This document shows, piece by piece, positions 19,500 to 28,830 of a stretch of DNA of 32,899 bases. Origin of the DNA: Zygnema cylindricum (lineage: Eukaryota; Streptophyta; Zygnematophyceae; Zygnematales; Zygnemataceae); the NCBI GenBank assembly GCA_037447655.1, contig JBBHKE010002353.1:1-32899 (forward strand), read 5' to 3'. Each line of letters begins with the position of its first letter. The stretch's first letter is position 1. The notes under the pieces were generated by a model, which ran no database searches, was not told the origin of the DNA, and worked only from the letters and a program-made list of their open reading frames with translations. The translations under genes and the position numbers were made by a program.

Positions 19500-20669
19500 T
19501 GAAACTCTGTGTGCTCCATTGCCCACAGAAATCGCAGATCCAAAAGAAGCTTATCTAGATAGTGCCGACTCTAAGTTGATATAAACCCAAATGACTGACC
19601 CCTTGACAATCACAAACCCATTATAGCTTCACCCTTGTGAAATAAGACTTTATGTGTGCTCAGTTCCACCACAGAATGCAAAGTTAGAATATGAGTTTTG
19701 GACACATTCACCCACTTTGACTTTCCCTTAGAAATGCAGCAACCCTAGCAGGCAAAAACTCTGACCGACTACACTCCTGTGTAGCGTGGACTCCCCTGAG
19801 TCCGCAGCAAAAAAAATCACTTAAAATGGTCAAGTAAATTGATAGTTATGGCTGGCCAAAGTTTGCCATTTATACAAGGTGCTCTCTGGGAGAGGCAGCT
19901 ACCTACCCAAAATTTTCTAAGTCCTATTCCCCCTCTAAAAATCTATCTACTGAAGTACGGCACCAATCAAATTACTGTGTCGTACATAAAAGTACAGGTG
20001 CCGGTGTACTTTCTGTACGGCCATTGTACGACATGGCCAAAATGTCGACACGTGTCAAATCAGGATTAGTTCCTGTAATCTCTAGAATCCCCGTAATCCA
20101 ATGTTATCATGCCACGTGTCATCTGACGTGTCAAATACCGTAAAACGCCAAAAGTACCTTTTCCGTGATCGCGGCGCCTATAGCGGCCGTCCGATCAAAA
20201 CCGGTTATAATCCTAGCCGCTGAAATTCGACGCGCTCTATTTGTTTCGCTATCGAAACAAATGAGCGATATCCGTTCTGTCCGCGTACCGTACTACGCAC
20301 TAATTCAAACTGTATCTATGCACTAAGTATCTATTCGACGTTAAACGAATTAATCTCTATGTAACGATTTATATATTCACCAAATCTAATACATCGTAAT
20401 ATGTGTCCTAGCCTAACGGTCAGAGCTAACGGTGTGAAATTGGTGGACGGGAGGTACCAGGATCAATTCCTGGGTCCGGCAACTAACTTTTAGTAAATAT
20501 ATCTAATCCACCCCATGTCTTCTCTAATGAGCTTTAGGCAGCCATGGCTCTAGCTCCCTATCAAGCCTTCAGTGATTACAACAAGTGTGGGGGCTTGGAG
20601 AAGGGAGTTGGGGACAGACTGCCTTTGCTCTTTTTCTATAAAGACCTAGAAAATACTCTAATATCAACA
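19500..20669 (-). repeat. Element C 5' LTR
   Basis: 1,170 bp; on the minus strand TGTTGAT...GTTTCA. Promoter-like TATAAA lies at 19874-19869 (minus), just after a GAGAGCACC block also seen before the TATA of solo LTR D. Upstream in U3 are GCCACGTGTC (20111-20120) and GACGTGTC (20125-20132), ACGT-core elements of the G-box/ABRE type. It also carries the perfect palindrome ATTTGTTTCG-ctat-CGAAACAAAT (20239-20262) and the GTAC-rich stem-loop (19981-20020). Confidence 0.92.
20400..20490 (+). other. tRNA-like (Pol III-type) module, antisense in element C 5' LTR
   Basis: Plus strand: TAGCCTAACGG (20409-20419) is a perfect box A (TRGYNNANNNG) in a D-arm-like context. GGATCAATTCC (20460-20470) is a box B with one mismatch. 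The T-arm is convincing: a five-pair stem CCAGG/CCTGG closes a seven-nucleotide loop ATCAATT, exactly tRNA geometry. The same module is split by element B in the other LTR (box A 10836-10846; box B 17284-17294). Confidence 0.58.
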
Positions 20670-21002
20670 CTTTTCTCTCGTCAACATTCAACACGCAGTA
20701 GAAGTATGACTTTTGATGCATTTTATAGCATGAAGTGTGTTCCATTTCAAATAAAACCTATGTTCTATTTCAAAGTGTATTGCATTTCAAGGTATATTAC
20801 ATTTCAAATTATATTGCATTTCAAGGTATATTACATTTCAAATTATATTGCATTTCAAAGTATTTATTACGTTCTATTTCAAAGTATTTCGTTTCAATGT
20901 TCCGTCAATTTTGTCAATGTTTTTTGTTTAATATTTAAATGCATACTCACGACAGCCTCATTTAAACAATTTAACATCAAATAGTGTGGAAAGTCATCAG
21001 TA
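20670..21002. other. Spacer between elements C and F, with a 17-bp minisatellite
   Basis: AT-rich with no gene. Five 17-bp units at 20781-20865 alternate two variants (tgcatttcaaggtatat and tacatttcaaattatat), giving a 34-bp higher-order period. Degenerate 'tatttcaaagt' units flank the array on both sides. Confidence 0.8.
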
Positions 21003-21007
21003 TAACC

Positions 21008-21137
21008 TGTAACAGCAATAGCGGATCAAACTTGTTTATAAAGGGGTATTTAGGTATTATGATTATAGAGTACTAAATTTGGTAGACGCCCACGAAAGAA
21101 TCACGCTATTTGGAGTTATATTTTTAAAGTTATAGCA
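21008..21137 (+). repeat. Element F 5' LTR, truncated
   Basis: Matches the first 131 bp of the 3' LTR (21791-21921) with about nine differences. Beyond 'gttatagcattgg' a weak match (taataacaaggg) may continue some 20 bp with a deletion, after which integrase coding sequence begins directly. Confidence 0.85.
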
Positions 21138-21742
21138 TTGGACTTAATAACAAGGGTCACTCAAGATAATAGAGGTTCTGGAACAGAGGTTTGGGAATAC
21201 GTTCAAACAGTTTGTAAAACTGTCCAGGATGCATTAGTGGAACAAAGGAGGCAAGTATTAAATGCTAACCGCAAACGGGTGATTGGGTGTTACGCACAGG
21301 TGACAAGGTTTGGCTTTCTACAACTCATTACAGGTGCAAGATTGAGGGACAATCAGATCCTACGGGGAAATTTGCTCCTAAGTACATTGGACCATTTACT
21401 GTAATTGAGATGATATCGTCAGTTGCTGCCAAATTGGACTTTATGCCAAATTGGACTTTCCGCCTTCAAAAAAAAATCATCCAGTGATACACATCAGCTA
21501 GTTAAACTAGCAAACTTCGACCAACTGAATGAGAATTGGAATTGGACCCCTCAATAATTATAGAACATGAGGTTAAAAAATGGGTTATAGATTGGGTGGG
21601 TCTACGATTTAAGGTCGGCAATACTATATTCTGGCAAGTGCATTATTTAGGAAGGCCTGAGGATGAGTTGACTTTAGAGGATAAAAATTCTGAGTTTTTA
21701 CAGAGGTATTGGAGGGATAATATTATAGAAGTCCCGTCTTGA
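21138..21742 (+). pseudogene. Element F integrase C-terminus and chromodomain remnant
   Basis: Three frame segments form the end of a chromovirus Pol: a helical stretch (VCKTVQDALVEQRRQVLNANRKR), then after a frameshift near 21285 the GPY/F module (GDKVWLSTTHYR, KFAPKYIGPFTVIE), then LDFPPS..HPVIHIS. The final frame (about 21536-21742) resembles a chromodomain (FWQVHYLGRPEDELTLEDKN), which in this group binds modified histones and steers integration. The usual Trp of the TWE motif is Leu. Frameshifts and stops make it non-functional. Confidence 0.85.
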
Positions 21743-21773
21743 GAGTTAAAGGTGTTTAACTGAGGTAAGTTAA

Positions 21774-21790
21774 AAATAAAGAGGGGATGA
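21774..21790 (+). promoter_or_regulatory. Element F polypurine tract
   Basis: 'aataaagaggggatga' lies just before the TG of the 3' LTR, the expected plus-strand primer site. Confidence 0.75.
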
Positions 21791-22745
21791 TGTAACAGCA
21801 ATAGCGGATCGAACTTGTTTATAAATGGATGTTTAGGTATTATGATTATAGAGTACTAAATTTGGTAGACGTCCGCGAAAGAATCACGCTATTTGGAGTT
21901 ATATTTTAAAAGTTATAGCGATGGGTGTATTTAGGTGACACCATGGGGTCTAAATAACAAGTGGGTATCATTGAAACGGGTTAAGGGTCAAATTAGTACC
22001 GAAATTACGCGTGTACGTTTCATAAAGTTCTAACGAAACGTTTAGTATGCACGGTGGTTCGTTTCGTACAAATTTTAGTACGAAACGTCACTTTTACTTA
22101 AGGGAATTTCGTAGGAAGTTTCGCGTGCGAAATTTGTTACGCACGATCGTGCGAAGTCGCGTTTCGTTTGGCGCGCACTTTTGCACGTAAATGTTACGTA
22201 GTGAAATGTAACGTTTGATTGGTTAGTAAAGTGCTAAGTAGTTAGTAAAAGATTTCGCACGTTTTTGCATTGGTCAGTCTGAGTCTTTGCTGATCAATGA
22301 TTGGCCCAGGTAAAAGCCTGTTAAAACGGAGCGTTGTCTCTGGCCTGGCGAGTCCAGGGCGATGATGGATAAATAGTGAAGTGGAAGAGGAGAGTAGACA
22401 TCTTTTCCTTTGGGAAAAGTTTGTGGAAATTCCGGCTGATCTTGGTCGTGAGCGATTAATACCAAATTGGAGAAAGGGCATTTTGCATTGAGATCTCTTA
22501 CTAACTAAATAGTGTTTTAGTAGTTAAGAGATAGAATTATTAAGAGTGGAGAGTAGTGGAAAACACTTTAAGAAGAAGGGTTGAGCCACGAGGGCAAGAG
22601 ACCAAGCTAATGTTATGTGGACAGAAGCTTCTTCTAATTTAAAGTTTATCCTTATCTGAGTGTGGTCCAACGTGGATGTGTATTTCCCAATGTGTGGAAT
22701 GTGAGTAGTAATCGGATTTTATGAGAGGTAGGAGATCTTGTTACA
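21791..22745 (+). repeat. Element F 3' LTR
   Basis: 955 bp, TGTAACA...TGTTACA, followed by TAACC. It is rich in TTTCGTAC/GTACGAAA words (for example 22010-22090), read on both strands. No coding potential. Confidence 0.9.
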
Positions 22746-22750
22746 TAACC

Positions 22751-24073
22751 ATAGAACATTACGTAGAGATTTGTATAAAACGAACCTCATCTAAAAGCTA
22801 AGCAAGAAGGAAACAAAACGAACGGAATCATTCATATTAATAAAAGTTACAACACCTTGTCAAAAGTAATAATAGCAACAACACATATCTATCTGGAGTA
22901 CCACTTTCCAAACTCTTTTCCTGAAAGTCTCTCTTCTTGAAAGCCCTGCCACACCAAGTGTAGTTCACATCCGACCTTCGAATAATCTTTTGAAAGGGCG
23001 GATGCAAAGCAAATGATTCTTTACAACGCATTAAAATTATCGCAAACAACGTATTTTGGAATAGCATTTATGCATTAAAACATGAAACAGATTCGCTACT
23101 GTACTGGGAAAATCGTGTACATATGTATTACAAATTTACAATAATGGGCCAGGATTTTGTGGATATTTATGTTTCATGGGTACTATGGTAAGTTGGTAAG
23201 CACAATATCAAATCTCTTTTCGATTTAGTGCGCGCACTTTATTTTTCAGTGCAAAAAATACGTGCATATCGTCCAAAGTAGAACATATCCAATATCGGCA
23301 AATCTTGCTCGATATACAGTATTCCAAATATCCAACTAGGAACTTTTGCAATTTCCGCCCCATCCTCCAGTCAAGAAGCTTGTAAGACAAGAAAAAAATA
23401 ATAATATCGAATGCCTTATTTGAAAAATAATAAAACATAGAAAGCAAGGTGTTGGAATTTTCATTTCATTTCATTTTATCTTCTTTTGCAGTTTTGAAAA
23501 GTTTACAAAGTTGAATAATCTTTAGGTGTTAAAGTGATGGAGTTACGAGTCTTATAAAAAGACTATCTCATGAAAAGTTTATTTTCTTCTTATACTTTTC
23601 CCATTGTAAATATCGCACATTCTGAATTAGGGTGGGGGGGGGGGTGGTTTAAAACACCAAAAATCCTTGAAAATGTAAAAATCCTTCCAAAAAAAACCCT
23701 AGAAAGTTTACGAGTTTAAAACGAAGTAAATGTATTCTTTCGGCATCAATAGGTTGGTTATAAACACAAATGGGTCCCTCCCAAAAGAGGAGGGTGAGGC
23801 AAACCTAACGCAAGCGTAACGCAAGTTTTGGAACTGGAAATACTTCGCGTGGCGAATCTCTCCAGTAACTGTGACGTAGGCAATGTTTAATGTACGGCAT
23901 TACCGTACAGTACCGTACTGTAGCGCGCTCAGTTTTAAAGCCGTTTAAAAGTAAAAGACGGAAAATATCAAATATCTTTCTCCTTCTCGCGCCGTGAATT
24001 CTTTGAGTTATGCAATAGATCGTGACCGTCAATTGCATGCATGTATCGACGGCATCGGTACTTCGATTAATTT
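22751..24073. other. Unassigned AT-rich sequence
   Basis: No gene, LTR or RNA gene I can support. It contains an 11-G run at 23634-23644 and the word GTACTGTAGCGCGC near 23914, which recurs at about 26657, 27988 and 30231. Short frames here look random. Confidence 0.4.
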
Positions 24074-24376
24074 TGAAATATTCAACTCATAGTTCAAAAG
24101 TAGGCGTTTTTATATTAGGCCTTTGGTCGGCGCCTTTATCGTAAGTTGTGTTATGGGCTTTTCATGTGATCTTCTTAGATCGCTGCTTTGATCAGCGACC
24201 GTCCGATCGTCGGAATCTGACGGTGTAAATAAATTGTTTTGGTCCGAATGTTTTAATTGGTCCGAAGAGGTCCGAATACAATATGGGTCTTAAGGTCATA
24301 TTGTATGTTTTGCATACAATAAGCATATTTTATGGGCCTACTTTCACCTACTTTTGAACTATGATTCAACTGAAAT
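24074..24376. repeat. Inverted-repeat element with about 33-bp arms
   Basis: The left arm (24074-24106, with ATAGTTCAAAAGTAGG) and right arm (24344-24376, with CCTACTTTTGAACTAT) are inverted copies separated by about 240 bp. The interior holds a further small palindrome (ACAATATG...CATATTGT, near 24277-24305). It could be a MITE remnant, but no clear TSD is seen. Confidence 0.5.
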
Positions 24377-24789
24377 CCCTCCAACAGTTAAAAAGCGTCT
24401 ATTGAATTTGAAACCGACGCGTGTACACTGTCATTTCTTTTGTAACTCAAACTGTCTTTGCCACGGTGTCTTCCTCTCGGGAGCGTGACAGTCAGCCAGG
24501 TCAGCGACTGGCAGGTAGACACCTGTCCTGCCGTCACTGACTGGAAAGAATCAAACCGGACCTGGATTCGAGATGTACGTCACACTCACACGTGTGGACT
24601 TCTATCCAAAATTACAAATAGTAGCGTGACTTCCGTTGGACGAATCCTGCGGCCAACAACAAATGGTGACTGCCAGGCTGTCAATTCGAGTACATATAAT
24701 CCGATGGACACGCGGACGGCTGCGATATTTATGTGCTTAGCATTTTTTTTTTTTTTTTACGTCAACTTTCTTTCCAATGTACTGTACAC
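24377..24789. other. Unassigned sequence with an imperfect hairpin
   Basis: An imperfect GC-rich hairpin opens with CAGTCAG and closes with CTGACTG (about 24490-24542). A T-run sits at 24745-24759. No gene recognised. Confidence 0.35.
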
Positions 24790-24791
24790 TA

Positions 24792-25401
24792 CACCGCGAA
24801 TCGTAATTAGAGTAAATTACTCTAATTCGGTCGCACGAAATTTCAGGTCAATCACATCAAATAGAGTAATCGATTCTAATTTTCATTATTCTAATTTAGG
24901 TGAGGTTTAATTAGCGTAAAAATTATAATATAGGTCATTTTTAAATAGTGGGGTACGGACGACGTCTGACCGTGCAAAACTGTACTTTTATAAATAAAAG
25001 GTACAAATAATGATTTAATAGAATCGCGCTCGCACGTGAAATCGCACTAAACAAAAAATCAATCACATCGAAAAAAATCCGTTCGCATGGCTCTCGTCCG
25101 TCGACAGCATCGTCGTCAGTGTGAACTTTAACTGACATTGAATGCGACAAATAGTACCAGCGTCATAATGACGTCAATACTATACGGACTGACACATTTT
25201 GTACATCTACGTAATTTAGTATTCATAATTATCACGCGAAAAATTATGGCCGACATAACCTAATATAGAATGCTTAAATAAATTAGAGTAAACTTCATAG
25301 TTGAAAAAGCTCTATCACATAAATTAGCTTTCATTACTCTAATTGTTTTTTTTGGTTTTTGTACTCTAATTTTTTCATTACTCTAATTACGATTCGCGGT
25401 G
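24792..25401. mobile_element. MITE-like terminal-inverted-repeat element 1
   Basis: Termini CACCGCGAATCGTAATTA and its reverse complement extend for about 24 bp of perfect TIR (through GAGTAA). They are flanked by TA on both sides (24790-24791 and 25402-25403), as for Tc1/mariner-type insertion. It is 610 bp with no coding capacity. Parts of the interior (tgtacttttataaataaaaggtac) resemble elements at 27375-27935 and 28108-28830, so it belongs to the same broad family. Confidence 0.82.
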
Positions 25402-25689
25402 TAGTTTTGAAGAAGAATATTCTCAACCAATGAAAAGTGGACAAAAATGTGGGAAGACATTCAGCTCGTACAAATCTACCGATCAGAAAAGGCGCGAATC
25501 GAATTCGTACGGATTTGGATTTTTTTACGAAAACTACGTAGTATTCGCTTGTTTCGTAAAATTCGTAAGTTTCGTACGATAATGTACGAGCATGTACGAA
25601 CATTAACCGTTGGAGGCGCCGTAAATTCCGCCGCACGCCGCATTTTTGCTTCATTTGCGCGCGCGTATTTTTTTCTGAGCGGCTCACGC

Positions 25690-26062
25690 GTATTTTTATC
25701 TGAGCGGCGAGCCGCGAAATTTAAGGCGTCTCGCACGCGTGTTTTTATCTGAGCGGCGAGCCGCGGAGTTTAAGGCCTATCGCACGCGTATTTTTTTCTG
25801 AGCGGCGAGCCGCGGAATTTAAGGCGTCTCGCACGCGTGTTTTTATCTGAGCGGCGAGCCGCGGAATTTAAGGCGTCTCGCACGCGTATTTTTTTCTGAG
25901 CGGCGAGCCGCGGAATTTAAGGCGTCTCGCACGCGTATTTTTTTCTGAGCGGCGAGCCGCGGAATTTAAGGCGTCTCGCACGCGTATTTTTTCTGAGCGG
26001 CGAGCCGCGGAATTTAAGGCGTCTCGCACGCGTATTTTTTTCTGAGCAGCGAGCGACAAAAT
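25690..26062. repeat. 49-bp GC-rich minisatellite, about 8 units
   Basis: The word ctgagcggcgagccgcgg recurs with starts near 25700, 25749, 25798, 25847, 25896, 25945, 25993 and 26042, a period of 49 bp (once 48). Each unit has a small hairpin GCGGC-ga-GCCGC, an ACGCGT site and a T-run. The last unit is degenerate (ctgagcagcgagcgacaaa). Because 49 is not a multiple of three, apparent peptides change frame each unit and are not real proteins. Confidence 0.95.
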
Positions 26063-26102
26063 TTATGGCGTCTCCAACGGCGGCTTCCTTGAGGGTGAAC
26101 TT

Positions 26103-26470
26103 CCATTGGAAGAAAAGTGGGATTGTTTACAGGAAGTCGTACGATTTCGTACAAATTCGTACCACTTTTTTTTTCGTCAGACGGAACATGACGAAGCATG
26201 TTTTCAGGATGACTCCAATGTTATAGGCGTAAGTATCGACCGTTGGATGTTCTCACTATTTTAGATTCGCGAAGCAATCGCGCACATCGTCCAGTGTGAA
26301 GAAACTCTCCTCACGATGTGCGCGATTGCTTACATCCAACGGTCGAATCTTACGCCTATTTTATTGGAATCATCTTGTTAACATGTTTCATCTGACAAAA
26401 AAAAAAAATGGTACGAATTTGTACGAAATCGTACGGCTTCCAGTAAACAACCCCACTTTTCCTCTAATGG
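26103..26470. repeat. Long hairpin / foldback element
   Basis: Arms of about 165-185 bp are inverted copies. The left arm begins CCATTGGAAGAAAAGTGGG and the right ends CCCACTTTTCCTCTAATGG. The tip is a perfect 19-bp pair, AAGCAATCGCGCACATCGT (26272-26290) with its complement at 26313-26331, around a 22-nt loop. The left arm has about 20 extra bases near 26250-26270. GTACGAAATCGTAC-type words fill the arms. No clear TSD was found; it may be a MITE or a hairpin-RNA source. Confidence 0.8.
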
Positions 26471-27372
26471 TTAGTTTAATCCGTGCGTGTTATGCGCATG
26501 GGACTTCTATGATTTTGAGAGTTGAGACCGATTGCGGCCCAGCTGTCGAAGGTACATTTAGAAAGTACACTCTTGTTTTTTGCGCACCCGCAGTCCCGCA
26601 CATATACATTAATAAGGATTTGTCGCATCCTACAATAAAGCTGTTTTGTCGGTACGGTACTGTAGCACGCGCTGCAGGTACAGTCAGGGTACACGTTTGT
26701 CTCTTCTGCAGTCATAATGTTAAAATCAGTACACCGCCCAACGCTATTAGAGCTGACTTACTTAGCTCCAATGTTTCATAAAAACGGCAGAAACTATATT
26801 TAAACGCTCGTTTCGCGTCATAAACCGCTCATTTTGCCCTACAACAAATCCTAAAAAAACCTTAAAAAGCCCTAAAAAGCCTCATAAACCGCCCATTTTG
26901 CGCGATAACACATTTGGTGGATCCTTTTGGGCAACACACGTCATCATATTAGCCAATCAAAATTCGCCGCGTTTCCATGACAAACTTTCAGAAAAAAAGT
27001 TAGGGAAGATAAAAAATATCTGATATTTTTCCCGGCTGTTTTAAGCGTCACATATTTTATTCCGGGGATCAGATTTAGACGAATCAACTTCCTTTCCGCG
27101 AAGCGCAAGGGGCGATTTTTAGTGTATCCTGCTATTTTTCCCTTCCATAAATGACACGCGTAATGACGTAATAGAGCAATCTTCCGCGGCTATCCCAATA
27201 ATTGCACTTTTCCAGGTCGATTTTTCGCCGGACATCGCGTTTACCGTACCAAAAAGAGCGTTTTCTGACCCAAAACAATCATTTTCTGGACCAATGGAAA
27301 CCAGCCCTTCTTGACTTTAACATTTTGAAGAGATTGCTGCACTACAGTACATTACAGTACAGTGAAATACAG
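26471..27372. other. Unassigned sequence with a single TIR end
   Basis: A lone copy of the MITE terminus (TACACCGCCCAACGCTATTAG) starts at 26730 with no partner found. Two similar stretches (ataaaccgctcattttgc near 26820 and ataaaccgcccattttgc near 26885) form a short direct repeat. TACAG-rich sequence leads into the next element at 27345-27372. No gene recognised. Confidence 0.4.
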
Positions 27373-27374
27373 TA

Positions 27375-27935
27375 CACCGCCAATCGCTATTAGCGTTGTG
27401 TACGCTAATTCCGTCCCGTTTTTTTTTTATTTTATTCTCCATTAGCGTAGTTCATTCTATTTTTTTCTTTACTCTATTTAGGGTTAATTTATTAGTACCG
27501 TACAAAATGGAAGTACGCCATCAGTTAATTAGTGTGATGTACGGACAGTGTCAAATCGTACAAAAATGTACCTTTTTAAGTGAAAAAGTATAATTAATGA
27601 GTTTTAGTAGCCGTGGACGCATGAGAATGTGCGCTCTAAAAAGGGGTTCTAATCGGGTTGTCAAATATCACGTTCGCACATATTCGTCCAGCAACCACGT
27701 TTCGACTGTGTGAACGTACGATTTGTGTACGATTTGTAAGATTTTGTACGAATACCTATATTAGTGTAAGCATGTTTGCGACCGACATTTTTTTTTTTCA
27801 AAGATCCAAATTAGAATTATTAAACAATTAGAATGTATGTTTTTTTTCAAAATTTTCAAATTCTTAATTAGCGTAAACCACGGTAATTTTTCATGTACGC
27901 TAAAGAAACTTCTACGCTAATAGCGATTGGCGGTG
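27375..27935. mobile_element. MITE-like TIR element 2 (G1)
   Basis: 561 bp with 21-bp perfect TIRs (CACCGCCAATCGCTATTA then GCG; inverted at 27915-27935) and TA on each side (27373-27374 and 27936-27937). The surrounding DNA is a TACAG-repeat tract on both flanks, so it appears to have landed in that microsatellite. The interior is homologous, in reverse orientation, to 28108-28830. No coding capacity. Confidence 0.88.
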
Positions 27936-27999
27936 TACAGTACAGTAAAGTACATAAAAGTATAGAAAATTACAGTACAGTACAGTACAGTACTGTAGC
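27936..27999. repeat. TACAG-type microsatellite
   Basis: Imperfect then perfect TACAG units (acagtacagtacagtacagt near 27972-27991), continuing the same repeat left of element G1. Confidence 0.8.
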
Positions 28000-28107
28000 G
28001 CTAAACCGCCCATCACTATTAGAGTTAGTATTACTATTTTCAGTAACAGCTTTTTTGGTTTTTTTTTTACAAAATAAGTTAGCAACTCTATTTAAGGCCA
28101 TAAACTA

Positions 28108-28830
28108 CACCGTGGGAGTTTGATTAGCGTATAATAATAATTATAGTGGTGTACGCTATTTAAGAATTTGAAAATTTTGGAAAAAATCATACATTCTAAT
28201 TGTTTGATTATGGTAATTTGGACCTTTGAAAAAAAAAATGTCGGTCGCAAACATGCTTACACTAATACAGGTCTCCAAACAAAATCTGACAAATCGAACA
28301 CAAATCGTACATTCACACGGTCGAAACGCGGCTGTCGGACGAATATGTGGGAACGGGATATTTTACGACCTGATTTGTTTTCCTTTTTTGAACGCACATT
28401 CTCATGCGTCTGCGATTACTAAAACTACACCTTGAATCGCTATTAGCGTATAGAAATTATTAGTGTAAAGAAAAAATTAGCATCATTCATTCTAATTTAG
28501 TTCCAGGAGACGTGGCAGATTATGGTCCACGTCCTTAAATAGTGTAATTTATTATATTTAAGGTATCAATGTCAAAATTTTGGGGTGCCGATATAGCGTA
28601 CAGAAGGCTAATAACGATTCACGGTGTAATTTATTGTAACTTTTAACTTAAAAGGTACATTTATGTACGGTCTGACACTGACCGTACACAACTATATTTA
28701 AGAGACAACGTACTGAAAATAACCCTAAATAGAATAAAGAAAAAAATAGAATGAACTACACTAATGGAGAATAAAAAAAATAAAAGCGGGATGGAATTAG
28801 TGTACACAACGCTAATAACGATTGGCGGTG
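28108..28830. mobile_element. MITE-like TIR element 3 (G2), inverted relative to G1, with a nested insertion
   Basis: Read in reverse it matches G1 from end to end at about 80% by eye: the TIR (CACCGCCAATCGTTATTAGC from 28830 leftward), the 'ctccattag..gtagttcattc' block and the 'gcatgtttgcgaccgacat' block. The left flank is TA (28106-28107); the right flank is TG, probably a mutated TA. A 199-bp element (28428-28626) interrupts the match exactly at a TA site. Confidence 0.85.
28428..28626. mobile_element. Small MITE-like TIR element nested in G2
   Basis: 199 bp with termini CACCTTGAATCGCTATTAG and CTAATAACGATTCACGGTG, flanked by TA duplications (28426-28427 and 28627-28628). Element G1 has the uninterrupted sequence at the equivalent site (around 'aatgagttttagtag', 27596-27610), so the insertion is demonstrated. 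Its TIRs resemble those of its host element. Confidence 0.87.

Larger units (their letters stand above)
9926..20669 (-). mobile_element. Element C: non-autonomous minus-strand copia derivative, split by nested element B
   Basis: Read on the minus strand: 5' LTR 20669-19500, primer-binding motif 19499-19485, gag and fused pol scraps (19495-17563), purine tract, 3' LTR 17493-9926. The 3' LTR is interrupted by B (10857-17245) and one copy of its TSD. Subtracting the insertion, the left LTR is about 1165 bp against 1170 bp on the right, with about 8% divergence by eye, so C is older than B. The internal region is only about 2 kb and lacks protease, most of integrase and the RT core. No matching TSD is found (left flank aatga, right flank ctttt), so the ends have changed or recombined. 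Confidence 0.85.
21008..22745 (+). mobile_element. Element F: deletion derivative of a Ty3/gypsy chromovirus
   Basis: The exact TSD TAACC (21003-21007 and 22746-22750) bounds an element made of a partial 5' LTR, an integrase C-terminal and chromodomain remnant, a purine tract and a full 3' LTR. LTR termini are TGTAACA...TGTTACA, perfect inverted repeats. Gag, protease, RT, RNase H and most of integrase are absent. Because the TSD is intact, the deletion was internal, either present at insertion or formed afterwards. The shared LTR segments differ by about 7% by eye. Confidence 0.92.

Noticed and set aside
25476-26059. Apparent repeated peptides (RDALNSAARRS) on the minus strand
   Set aside because: They come from the 49-bp minisatellite; the unit is not a multiple of three and the frames break.
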